NCBI GenBank assembly: GCA_017311185.1
Contig: JAESUZ010003401.1
Span: 1-64,000, forward strand
DNA from: Proteles cristata cristata
Lineage: Eukaryota > Chordata > Mammalia > Carnivora > Hyaenidae
Direction: 5' to 3'
Length of the DNA: 64,000 bases
In this document: piece by piece, positions 53,045 through 62,830 of the stretch
Numbering within the stretch: position 1 is the first letter of the stretch
Layout: every line of letters starts with the position of its first letter
The notes under the pieces: model-generated
What the model was told of the DNA's origin: nothing
The model's database searches: none
What the model saw: only the letters and a program-made list of their open reading frames with translations
Made by a program: the position numbers and the translations under genes

Positions 53045-53566
53045 GTTAACTAAAGAAGATGTACAGTAACAGTTTTAACAGATCCAAGGCCAGACATGGA
53101 GGGCTATATCAGCAACCCAGATAGGGAATGGCAATCAGAGGCTCATCCAAAGGGGAGCAAGGGCTTCAGAGCCTTGCGTCCATGCTGAACAGAGTCCTTA
53201 TGCTTTTTCGAAAATCAAAATATTTTGAGATAACTATAGATTTACACGTAGCTGTGAAAAATAGTAGAGATCCCACACGCCCTTCACCAGTTTCTCCCAA
53301 TGTGAGGAACATCTTGCAGAACTGTAGTATGCCATACAAACGGGAAGTGATTCGTTGATACAAACAAGATATAAACAACACCATCCATCACCACAAGGAG
53401 CGCTCCACTGCCTTGAATAGCCACAGCCACTTCCCTCACACCCCAGCACCCTCGTTAACCCCTGGCAATTAACTCATCTGTGCTCCATCTCCAAAATCTT
53501 GTCATTTCAAAAATGTTGTATAAATAGAATCATACAACATGTAATCTTTTGGCTTTTTCTTTTTTT

Positions 53567-53771
53567 AAAAAATGTTTTATTTTTGAGAGAGAGAGACAGC
53601 ATGAGCAGGGGAAGGTCAGAGAGAGAGGGAGACACAGAATCCGAAGACAGGCTCCAGGTTCTGAGCTAGCTGTCAGCACAGAGCCCGATGTGGGGTTCAA
53701 ACCCATGAACCGTGAGATCATGACCTGAGCCGAAGTCAGATGCTTAACCTACTGAGCCACCCAGACGCCCC
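53567..53771 (-). mobile_element. CAN-SINE in old L1
   Basis: Minus-strand near-consensus SINE. GGCTTTTTCTTT flanks both ends. Confidence 0.93.
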
Positions 53772-54165
53772 ATGGCTTTTTCTTTAAACTCAGCCTAATT
53801 CTCAGGAGATTCATCCAAGTTGTGTTTCGATAGTTTGTTCCTTTTTAGTGCTGAGTAGAATTGCATAGTATACACGTACCAGTTTGTTTAACCATTTATC
53901 CATTGAAGGATAATTGTGTTTCCAGGTTTTGGCTGTGGAGAATAAAATCATTATTGACATTCTCGTACAGGTTTTTGTGTGAGCCTAAGTTTTACTTCTT
54001 TGGGATAAATGCCCTGAAGTGCAGTTGCTGAGTCGTGTGGTAGTGGCATGTTAAGTTGTTGGGGTTTTTTGTTGTTGTTGTTTGTTTGTTTAGGACACTG
54101 CCAAACTGGTTTCCAGAGTGGTTGGACCATTTCACATTCCTACCATCAATGTGTGAATGATCCAC

Positions 54166-54673
54166 TTTGAAGTTGCTATAGAAACGTAAAGATGAATGGA
54201 AATTACGATGGACACACTAACGCTTCAGCAAGGCTTGACTTTGAACTGAACAAATTTTTCTCCTCCTCATTGTTAAAGCCTCCCCTCTCCTCTTCATTTG
54301 TTTTTCTGCTGAATCCTTTGTTTCAGGAGCTTGGTATGGATATTGACATGTCCCCGATCTCAATGTGTAGTTAGTAATGAGACTGGGATGGCCGGTGCCT
54401 GTGCTAGTCTAGTCGTGAGACGACCTTGAAGACATGACGAATGTAGCTGACAGAACATCAGCACGTACCAGATTCCTATGAAAACTGCCCAGATCCTGTG
54501 TTTTCCTATAAAACCCCTCAGCCTCTTCCCCCCAGGCGGGTCTATAGTTTTGAAGGCATTGGCCTGCTGCAGCCTCCTTTGTCTGGCAAAGTAATAAAAC
54601 TATTGTTCCTCTTTATCCCCAAACTCTGTCTTTGTTACGGCTCCAGAGCACAGAGGTCAGTTTTTGACCAGAG
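54166..54673 (+). mobile_element. Candidate solo LTR inserted in old L1
   Basis: About 510 bp of non-L1 sequence interrupts a continuous L1 match. It has a TATA-like TATAAAA at 54508-54514, AATAAA at 54593-54598, and an end reading CTGTCTTTGTTACGGCTCCA. This order resembles class I retroviral LTRs. TGATCCA / TGACCA at the borders may be the duplication. Clear TG...CA ends are not seen, so family and borders are uncertain. Confidence 0.45.
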
Positions 54674-54880
54674 TTTCTCTGCATCCTCACCAGCATTCAG
54701 TGTTGTCACTATTTTTTTTTTTAATTGTAGCTATTCCAAAAAGTGTGAAGTAATGTCTCATCATGGTTTTCCTTTTCATTTCCTTAGTGGTTCATGATGT
54801 GGAACATCTTTTCGTGGGCTTATTTGCCATCCTTATATCCTCTTTGCTGAAGTGTCTGATCCAATCTTTGAAAGCTCTTA

Positions 54881-56755
54881 GCTGGCTCCCTCTGACACTG
54901 CTCCGTGCTGGAAGGGGGAATCGGCATCACCTCTGGGGCTTGAAGTAAGGGTCCCATTCAGCCTTTGTTGATAACCAAGTAGGGAGCCTTCCCATTACTG
55001 ATAGATTGGGACTTCCGGCTTCCATTAGGCCCCCCACTGGTACCTCCTGGCCAGGAAGTGTAGGAGTTCCTTGTAACTGCTCCCCACCCCCCACCCATGA
55101 CCTCTCTTGACAGACATGACACGGTTGGAGAAGTGTGGTCTCCTTCCTGCTGGGTGATGGTGAAAATCGTAAACTCTCCACTTGATCTGACACTACCCAG
55201 CCAGGAAGGATAGTCATTACCGCCTTGTGGAGATGGAAGTCCAGGCTCCCCACGTGGTCTCCACTGATACAGCAGGAGGGAGGAACCTCATTATCATTCA
55301 GCCAGATGAAAGTCCCACCTCTCTACGCAGCTTCCTCGGACACCTCTTGACAAGGGGTGCAGGCGAGGGCTTGGGGTGCTCAGTACAGCCTGAAGTCGAA
55401 GTCTCTGCTCCCCATGTGGCCTTTGCTGGTGAGGGCGGGGCCACAGTTTTTCCTGTGCTGTCTGGCTACAGTAGAGAGATCAATATCTAATATGTTCTGT
55501 TTTCTTAGGCTGCCCCTTTCCTAGAGAGAGATGACTTTTGCGGTGGGGGAGGGTGGTTCTGCCTGCACCCATTGGTGTTTCCTGGTTATCAGCTTCTTCA
55601 GCTCCAGGCCCGGAATACATGAGGCAAAAAGAAAATCCAGGGAACCCCCGATGACGTTGTTCCTTGAGTCAGAACCCCCTAGCTGCTCTGCCTTCTCTCC
55701 ACCTTTTAGAGTCTTCCATGGTTCTCTTATAATGTCCAGAGCTTTCAGTTCAGGTATTCGGAAGGAGTAGGCAAAAGTGCGTCCACAAAGAACTTTGTAT
55801 GTCTTTGAAGAAACCAAAACCCGTTGTCATATACAGGGAAGGGCACAGCTCACCGAACTTTCACAACCTGAGCATACCGAGCAACCAGATCAAAAACCAG
55901 AACATGGCCCGCACCCCAGATGCCCCCTCTTGACCCCTTTCGGCCACTGCTGTCCACACTACAGCAGCTACTACTTCAATGGCTCTTACCTGGCTGGCCT
56001 GGCAGAAGGACATCAATAGCTGGAGACTCACTCTGACCAGCTTCCGGTGTCTCCAGCGTGCATGTGCACGTGCATTCTTGAGTATAGGCCCTTAGGTTTT
56101 GGCCCCCAACTTTTATGAACCTGACTTCCTTCCCAGGTACACAGGTTTGAAAGTTCTTCGCAGACCCGGGTTCAAATGTGAGTTCCATTCTTAACCAGAA
56201 GTTCAGTGTACTAAGAGCATGGGCTTTGGCGTTGAACCTGAGTTCAAATCCTCAGGTTTGGAAAAGGGCAATAACAGTGCAGACCTTTTGGCGGTGGTGG
56301 AGGATTAAGTGCAACCACTTGTGCGAAGTGCTTAGAACAGTGTTTGACACATAAGCCCGGCCTCGCTCACTGGTAGGTATCACCATTATTAGTATTAGGG
56401 CTGCAGTGAATATGGAGTAATCTAAGTTATGTCAAAAGCACCTGACATTCAGCAACCAGGAGTTCTCCTTCCTCCCCGCAGGAGATAACGAGGAGTCAAG
56501 TACCATCTGTACCTTTGTTCCCGTGGGTTGAAGGCAGGGAAAAGTTTCGGTGGGGAGAGTAGCCATGAAGTGGCATCCTTCTCAGGGCTTCCTTAGCATA
56601 TGCAACATGCTCCCTTTTGACAGACTTCCTTCCCCTGCTCAACAACAAGGTCAATTCCCACGGCCTCCCTTCATGCCCCTACTCAGGACTCCATCAGCAA
56701 AGGTCTGGATGGAATAGAAAGCTATGCTGAAGGGAGAGCCAGTGCGTTTCCGTAG
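54881..56755. other. Intergenic, old repeat-like and unique sequence
   Basis: About 54960-55490 shows degenerate internal repetition (GTCCAGGCTCCCCACGTGGT versus GTCTCTGCTCCCCATGTGGC), suggesting an ancient repeat I cannot name. A MIR-like SINE lies at about 56200-56350. No exon is recognised. Confidence 0.45.
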
Positions 56756-56761
56756 GTGAAG
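56756..56761 (+). repeat. Target site duplication, left copy
   Basis: GTGAAG directly precedes the TGCCGGGAGCC end of the retroviral insertion. A 6-bp duplication fits betaretroviral integrases. Confidence 0.85.
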
Positions 56762-56860
56762 TGCCGGGAGCCGCACCGGCCTCTCTGGATGGCAATCACG
56801 GCAAGGAAGTGACAATGTTTGCAGCTCCTCCCATGAGGAATGAAAACTGGTATCTCCTTC
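56762..56860 (+). repeat. Inverted copy of the U3 end (99 bp)
   Basis: The plus strand here matches the minus-strand LTR start (58394 to 58296) base for base as far as I can read, then switches to gag at TATCTCCTTC|TTTG. It is the second outer end of the insertion. Confidence 0.92.
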
Positions 56861-57496
56861 TTTGTCCGCCTCCCTAATGGCGGCTTTGAGCCCCACTCCT
56901 TTTGAAGGTGGCATAGGAGGAAGCGGCCCAGATGGAGAGAAGTTCCCTGTATTCTGAACAGGGAAAGCCCAGTTGTTTGATGTTAAATTAGGAACCTTCC
57001 TAGTGGTGGAATCAGGGACAGTCCCTGAGTCCACCTTATTATCATTTTGGGGGGTGCTGGGCTTGAAGATTCCAGAAGTATCTTTTGAGGTGTCTAATGC
57101 CCCATTTATAATGGTCAATAGAGAAAGAATTTCAACTGGGATTTTTTGAGGACATTGTTTAATTTCATCCTCAACTTTGTTCCAGATCTCTATATTAACA
57201 GTTCCTTCATCAGGGAACCAGGGGCACAGTTTTTGAACAAAACGTAAAAATCGAGCAATTTGTTGAGAAGATGCCTTTGCCCCTTTTTTTGTAAGCACAT
57301 TCTGTATCACATCTATAAAGAGCCTCCTTTCCTTAGACTCTTTATGGCCCATAACTTCTCAAAAAACAGTTCTTTGATTATCCACCAACTAACCCTACTT
57401 ATCTTATGCAGGGGGGTCCGCGGCACCCTACGGTGGAATCCTAACCGTCCCGACTAATGCAACAAAAGAAACATAATTTAAAGAGATTACCTTCAG

Positions 57497-57514
57497 GTCC
57501 CTGTTCGGGCGCCA
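57497..57514 (-). other. Primer binding site, tRNA-Lys3
   Basis: The minus strand reads TGGCGCCCGAACAGGGAC, the 18-base tRNA-Lys3 complement, three bases after the LTR end. MMTV-like betaretroviruses and some lentiviruses use this tRNA. Confidence 0.95.
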
Positions 57515-57517
57515 CTA

Positions 57518-58394
57518 TGCCGGAGGCCGCGCCGGCTCCGACAGGTCCAGGGGTCCCTGAAGGATGGACGGTGTCGGCGAAAGAGAATGAGAGAGCCCCG
57601 AGATTCTTTCTGATCACCAGGCAGGCATCTCTGTCCTGTCGGTTTTGGTGTCTTTATTTAAAGGTTCAACAACCATATGAGGTCAGAGAAAAGGAATTTC
57701 TTACAATGAGAGGTCTTTTGTGATATCAATTAACAGAATGTTCATAGAGAAGAACAGCATAACATACAAGTTAAATTGTATATAGATAAGCTAGGAGTCA
57801 TTCTGTCTGGCCCTCAAGAAGATAAATGTTCCTGAATTGGTTTATTTGTGGAAACCATCATGGGGGCCCTAAATGTGCCTGTCTTTGCATCTGGGTTTAT
57901 GTTTTAGCTACTCTTATCTGTCCTCATCCCAGCTGCCAGTGTAAGGGAGGGTGTTTGTGGAATGTAGGCCTTGAGGAAGGGACTGACGTGCTTCACCAAT
58001 TATCAGAGATACATGTAGTAACTTATTTTCTGCCCTGAAATAGGCTCTTAGTCTCAGGGCCAGGCTCAGTTGTAACTCTTGTGTTCTTAACCCCTTAAGT
58101 CTTGGATCTGCAAGGCCCATAGGAAGAGCCTTTTGACAATTGCCCATAGAGCTTTCATCTAAAGTCTCTTTTGTAAAGGCAGGAATATGCTTTTCCTTAT
58201 GAGGTATCTGTATTCAGAATATGGGTCTGATATGGAATATTGGGAGGCCTGGTCAATACCAGCAGGCTTATATCCAACATGATCTAATGGTAGCGGAAGG
58301 AGATACCAGTTTTCATTCCTCATGGGAGGAGCTGCAAACATTGTCACTTCCTTGCCGTGATTGCCATCCAGAGAGGCCGGTGCGGCTCCCGGCA
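57518..58394 (-). mobile_element. Betaretrovirus-like LTR (877 bp)
   Basis: It begins TGCCGGGAGCCGCACC and ends GCCTCCGGCA on the minus strand, with a 6-bp terminal inverted repeat TGCCGG/CCGGCA. An AATAAA lies at 57658-57653, so R ends shortly after and U5 fills roughly the last 110 bases. A 62-codon sense open frame starts 48 bases into U3 (58347-58159), with no function I can name. Confidence 0.88.
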
Positions 58395-58400
58395 GTGAAG
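58395..58400 (+). repeat. Target site duplication, right copy
   Basis: GTGAAG directly follows the CCGGCA end of the LTR and matches the left copy at 56756. Confidence 0.85.
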
Positions 58401-59040
58401 GTCTGTCTGCCTTCCTAGCTCTAACACTATTTCACTTCCCTCTTAGTCTGGCAGAGTAAAGGCCCTGGAAGTTTCCAAGCTACCACAACTCTATATTCTA
58501 GCTTGGCCTCTGCGAGTCTTTTCCTCTCTGTGGCAAACAGTACGGGATGCCATGCCCAGGCCTGTCTTGGTGAAGCTCCAGGGTAGCTCCCAGTACCTCA
58601 CTTTGGGCATGAAGGGGAGAGCTTGTCACTAAATGTCCAAAATGCATTTTGACATAACCTCCATTTTTAAACTGTGTCACTACACATTTTTGTGAGGAGA
58701 GAAAGAGAGAGTATGCAGAAGTTAAACAGAGCTAAGGCATTATAGCTCCCCAAAGTTTGGGGATCGGCTACGCTAATAATTGAACGTAATTTATGAACTC
58801 CCCATCCACCTTGTTCCACTGCAGAGAAATTTGCTACAGCCTCTAGATTTATGGCGTTGCCCTTCTCTCTGCAGACAGCAGAGGGCCTCATTAGCACAAA
58901 CTCAATGTCATTGGCAAATATATAGGAAAGGAAGTTGGCCAAGGTTCTAGAAGCACAGTAAAACTTTGATTAACAGAAATGTGCAAGAGAATTGGCTGTT
59001 CAGCTGAATTCTCTTTCTCTCTCTCTCTCTCTCTCAAAAA
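58401..59040. other. Intergenic, no gene seen
   Basis: Host sequence after the retroviral insertion, ending in a short CT repeat and A-run next to a SINE. No exon is recognised. Confidence 0.5.
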
Positions 59041-59057
59041 AAAAAAAGACTTTTATG

Positions 59058-59278
59058 GGGCGTCTGGGTGGCTCAGTCGGTTAAGCGTCCGACTTCGGCT
59101 CAGGTCATGATCTCATGGTTCGTGGGTTCGAGCCCCATGTCGGGCTCTGTGCTGACAGCTAGCTCAGAGCCTGGAGCCTGTCTTCAGATTCTGTGTCTCC
59201 CTCTCTCTCTGACCCTCCCCTGCTCATGCTGTCTCTCTCTCTCTCTCTCAAAAATAAATAAAACATTAAAAAATTTAA
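59058..59278 (+). mobile_element. CAN-SINE, young
   Basis: Near-consensus plus-strand [21 protein letters not shown] flanks both ends (59041 and about 59279). Confidence 0.95.
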
Positions 59279-60150
59279 AAAAAAAGACTTTTATGAGTAG
59301 GGGTTGAGAAAACCTTATTGTTCTTCCCATTGTAGTTGAAAATTCACTCAAATTTCCCACGTTGTCTTCACTGCCTCAACCAATAACAGGGATCCTGGGT
59401 AGGGCTGCCAGATTTAGAAAAAAAAATACAGGATGTTGAATACATGACATTATGTACGTTTAAAAATAAACCTCTGAAAAATATGAGAGAGAAAGGCAGA
59501 GTAGCTAGGGTCCTCACAACCAAAGAAACAGCATAGTGGTGGTAAGTTTCCTGGATTTTCTTGCCCTCTATATCCTGGACTGGGCACTGGAGCGACAGGC
59601 AATCCATATATGCCAGTGGGCTCGGACAAAAGAAGCCCTAACAAAATCCGGCTCTTTCTAGGCAAAGGGACAGGAATGAGACAGCCTAACAAGACAGAGA
59701 ACTTACAGACATCAACTGTGCTAAGGCAACTGGATACCACAGCTTTTCCTGCCCCAGGCCAGCAAAGACCCAGTGGGAAGCCAAGATTTCCACCCTTACC
59801 AGACTGTAAGGAGGTGGTTTCAGAAAATGCCTAGCATGGGCCTGAGGCCTTTGCTTTCACCCCCCCCGGCCATAACAAGGCCATTCACCCCACAGTATCA
59901 GTGGGGGTATCCCTACCCCTCAAAGTGAGGACCTAGTGGAGATCCTGAACTCTCATTCCTGTTCAGCCTCTGGGTGTCAAGGGAGCCTGAATGGGAACCC
60001 TGGACTTCTAGCTCACCTGGCTCATTCACAAGACCATGTCTGTCTTCCCTCACAAGCATGGCATCTGAGGAAGCTGGCTGAAATAGAAGCTTTAAATAAG
60101 ACCCAGGGTCTTATAATACCCCAAACGCCCAAGCTGCAGTAACAAATGAC
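59279..60150. other. Intergenic, no gene seen
   Basis: No recognised exon. The last part may be the 5' region of the following L1. Confidence 0.45.
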
Positions 60151-60564
60151 TTGGATTTCCAAGAACCAGGAGGATCTCAGGCTCACCGAGGGAAGGCAAT
60201 GGGTGCCAACACCACGATGACAGAGATGTTAGAAGTATCTGACAAAGATCTTAAAGCAGCCATCACAAAAATGCTTCAATGAGCAAATAAGAACATGCTC
60301 GAAACTAGTAAAAAATAATAGGCTCAGCAAAGAAATAAAGATATAAAAGGACAACTGGACATTTTAGAGCTGGGGGAAAAAAAACCCAATGGCTGGCTGG
60401 ACTCAACAGCACAATGGAGGGGCCAGAGGAAAGTGTCAGGGAGTGAACTTGAAGATACAACAACAGGCATGACCCATTCTGAACACCAGAGAGAAAACAG
60501 ATTTGAAGGAAAAAGAAACAACAGAAACTTGGAGACTTTGTAGGACTATTAAAAAAAATCTAAG

Positions 60565-60798
60565 AGGGGCACCTGGGTGGCTCAGTTGGTTAAGCGTCCA
60601 CCTTGGGCTCAGGTCATGATCTCGTAGCTCATGAGTTCGAGCCCCACATTGGGTTCTGTGCTGACAACTCAGAGCCTGGCTTCATATTCTGTGTCTCCCT
60701 CTCTCTCTGTCCCTCCCCCGCTTGTGCTCTGTCTCTCTCTCTCTCTCTCTCACAATCTGTCTCTCTCTTTCTCTCAAAAAATATAAACATTAAAAAAA
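60565..60798 (+). mobile_element. CAN-SINE in old L1
   Basis: Plus-strand SINE with an extended CT tract. AAAAAAATCTA flanks both ends. Confidence 0.93.
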
Positions 60799-61021
60799 TC
60801 TATCATTCATGACATCAGAGGAGAGGAGAGGAGAGAGAGGAGAGGAGAAAGAAGAATGGGGCTACAAAGGTACAAGAAGAAATAATGGCTGAAAACTTCC
60901 TAAACTTGGCAAAAGACACAAACCAACAGATTGAAGAAGCTGAGTGAGCCCCAAATGGGATAAGCTCAAATATAATCCACACTGAAACACATCATGGTCA
61001 CACTTCTAAAAACCAGTGACA

Positions 61022-61250
61022 AAGATGGCTCAGTTGATTCAGTGTCTGACTTCAGCTCAGGTCATGATCTCGTGGTTTGTGGATTCATACCCTGCATTGG
61101 GCTCTCTACTGTCAGCGAGGAGCCTGCTCTGGATCCTCTGTCTCCCTCTCTCTGCCCCTCCTCTTTCTCACACATGGTCTCTCTTTCTCAAAAATATAAA
61201 TAAATAAACAAACAAATAAACAAACAAACAAACACACACATTTTAAAAAA
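61022..61250 (+). mobile_element. CAN-SINE in old L1, 5' truncated
   Basis: Plus-strand SINE lacking the first bases (starts GATGGCTCAGTTGATTCAGT), with an (AAAC)n tail. Confidence 0.88.
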
Positions 61251-61854
61251 TTTAAAAACAAAAGACAAAGAAAAATTCCCAAAGTAGGGGAAGAGGAATG
61301 ATACCTTACCTAGAGGGGAAAAAATTCAAATGATTGCAGATTTCTCATCAGAAGCCATGGGGCCAGAGGGAAGTACTGACAGAAAACTGTCAACCCGGAA
61401 TCCAATGAAAATACCCTTCAGGAACAAAGGAGAAGAATCAGGACATTCTTAGATAAAGGAAAATGAAGAACAGTGTGTCATCAGCAGACCTACTCTGAAA
61501 TGACAAAAGAAATCGAATCTTGGAACATCACAAAAGAGGAAATAACCCAAACTATGGGTAAATACCATAGAAATCCTTCTCTCGTGTTCTCTAAATTATG
61601 TTTGATGGTTGGAGCAAAACTTACAATCCTGTCTGATGTGGTTTTCAATGTATGTAGGATATTTAGGACAATTATATACCTGTCAATTATACTTCAATAA
61701 AGCTAGAAGAATATTAAAGAATAGGATAAAAGACAATTATGAATGAGGGAGGCTAAAGTGACGTAAAGGGATATAAGGTTTCCATGCTTCACTCAAAATG
61801 GTAAAATGCCGACACCAGTAGGCTGTGATAAATAAAATATATATACTTTTATTT

Positions 61855-62068
61855 TTTTTGAAAAAATTTTTAATGTTTATTTATTTTTGAGAGAGAGTGT
61901 GTGTGAATGGGGAAGGGGCAGAGAGAGAGGGAGACACAGAATCCGAAACAGGCTCCAGTCTCTGAGCTGTCAGCACAGAGCCCGATCCAGGGCTCGAACC
62001 CGTGAACAGGAAGATGATGTCCTTAGCCAAAGTCAGACACGCAACCAACTGAGCCACCCAGGAGCCCC
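61855..62068 (-). mobile_element. CAN-SINE
   Basis: Minus-strand SINE. ATATATACTTTTAT / ATGTATATTTTAT flank it. Confidence 0.9.
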
Positions 62069-62144
62069 ATGTATATTTTATATGATGGCTAGAGCAATCA
62101 CAAAAAAGCTATACAAAGACATACACCCCAAAGTAGTAAAGAGA

Positions 62145-62578
62145 CAGGCAAACCTCGTTGTGTTGTTCTTCACAGATATCTAAGGTTGGTGAAAAGTCCA
62201 CATGGAGCAAGTGTATTGGCATCATTTTTCCAACAGCATTTGGCCATTTCATGTCTATGTGGCATGTTTTGGTAATTCTTGCAATATTTCAAAGTTTTTC
62301 ATTGTTATTATATGTTATGATGATTTATAATCAGTGATTAGGACTCGCTGAAAGCTCAGATGATGGTTAGCATTTTTATCAATAAAGTATGTTTAAATTA
62401 AGGTATGTGGATTGTTTTAGACATAATGCTATTGCACACTTAATAGGCTACAGTATAGTGTAAACATAACTTTTATATGCACTGGGAAACCAAAAAACTC
62501 ATTTGACTCGCTTTATGGCGATGTTCGCTTAATTTGCAGTGTTCTGGAACTGAACCCTCAGTATCTCTGACCTATGCC
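62145..62578 (+). mobile_element. Tigger-type (TcMar) DNA transposon remnant
   Basis: Ends CAGGCAAACCTCGTTGTGTT and CAGTATCTCTGACCTATGCC are roughly complementary. The inner TAAACATAACTTTTATATGC and AACTCATTTGACTCGCTTTA match a Tigger family from memory. Confidence 0.7.
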
Positions 62579-62830
62579 TATAATTAAAATAGAATTATAA
62601 GAATGGTAAAAGCAACACACAGGAAGTTATGGAAAAGAAAGAACAACAACAACAAAAACAGAACAAACAGTAAACGAACAATAAAATGGTGGTCTTGATC
62701 TCCAGCATATCTAACAAATAGTTACATATAGTGTATAGGGCCTAAATGCACCAATGAAAAGCCTTAGATTGACATAGTGGATTTAAAAAACATGAAAATT
62801 ATATGTCAAATAGATTTACTTTAAAAAAAC

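Larger units (their letters stand above)
53200..54880 (-). mobile_element. Old L1, antisense, split by a SINE and a candidate LTR
   Basis: A long antisense L1 3' region. It runs from GAGATAACTATAGATTTACA through CAGTTTGTTTAACCATTTAT and TGGTTTCCAGAGTGGTTGGA (to about 54165), then continues from GTTTCTCTGCATCCTCACCA (54674) to about 54870. Confidence 0.75.
56651..57352 (-). pseudogene. gag: Truncated betaretroviral gag (matrix) fused to inverted LTR and flank
   Basis: The 233-codon frame starts with Met-Gly, a myristoylation-type start. Its first about 100 residues match the betaretroviral matrix (p10-like) pattern, with a conserved CPWFPDEGT motif near residue 43. A Pro-rich segment follows, typical of the region after matrix. 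From about residue 165 the frame is no longer gag: it reads through the inverted U3 fragment (56860-56762), the target site duplication and host flank to a chance stop. Capsid and nucleocapsid are missing, so no particle-forming Gag can result. The intact frame supports a recent insertion. Confidence 0.85.
56762..58394 (-). mobile_element. Rearranged betaretrovirus-like ERV with U3 at both ends
   Basis: A 1633-bp insertion. Read on the minus strand it has a full LTR (58394-57518), TAG spacer, PBS for tRNA-Lys3 (57514-57497), leader (57496-57353) and the start of gag (57352 to about 56861). Then follows a 99-bp reverse-oriented copy of the first bases of U3 (56860-56762). GTGAAG flanks both ends. 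The open gag frame and the apparently identical 99-bp arms indicate a young insertion. Most of gag and all of pro, pol and env are absent. Confidence 0.9.
60195..62830 (+). mobile_element. Old L1 (ORF1 to start of ORF2), sense, heavily interrupted
   Basis: Segments such as GACAGAGATGTTAGAAGTAT, AAATAATGGCTGAAAACTTC and CAGATTTCTCATCAGAAGCC match L1 ORF1 in order. GGGCCTAAATGCACCAATGA near 62738 matches the start of ORF2. SINEs at 60565, 61022 and 61855 and a Tigger element at 62145 split it. The frames are broken. Confidence 0.75.

Noticed and set aside
58221..58418. Plus-strand 65-codon frame similar to the tail of the gag frame
   Set aside because: It is antisense U3 sequence; the similarity arises because the inverted U3 fragment was fused to gag.
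59450..59740. 96-codon minus-strand open frame and neighbours
   Set aside because: Overlapping chance frames on both strands with no domain.
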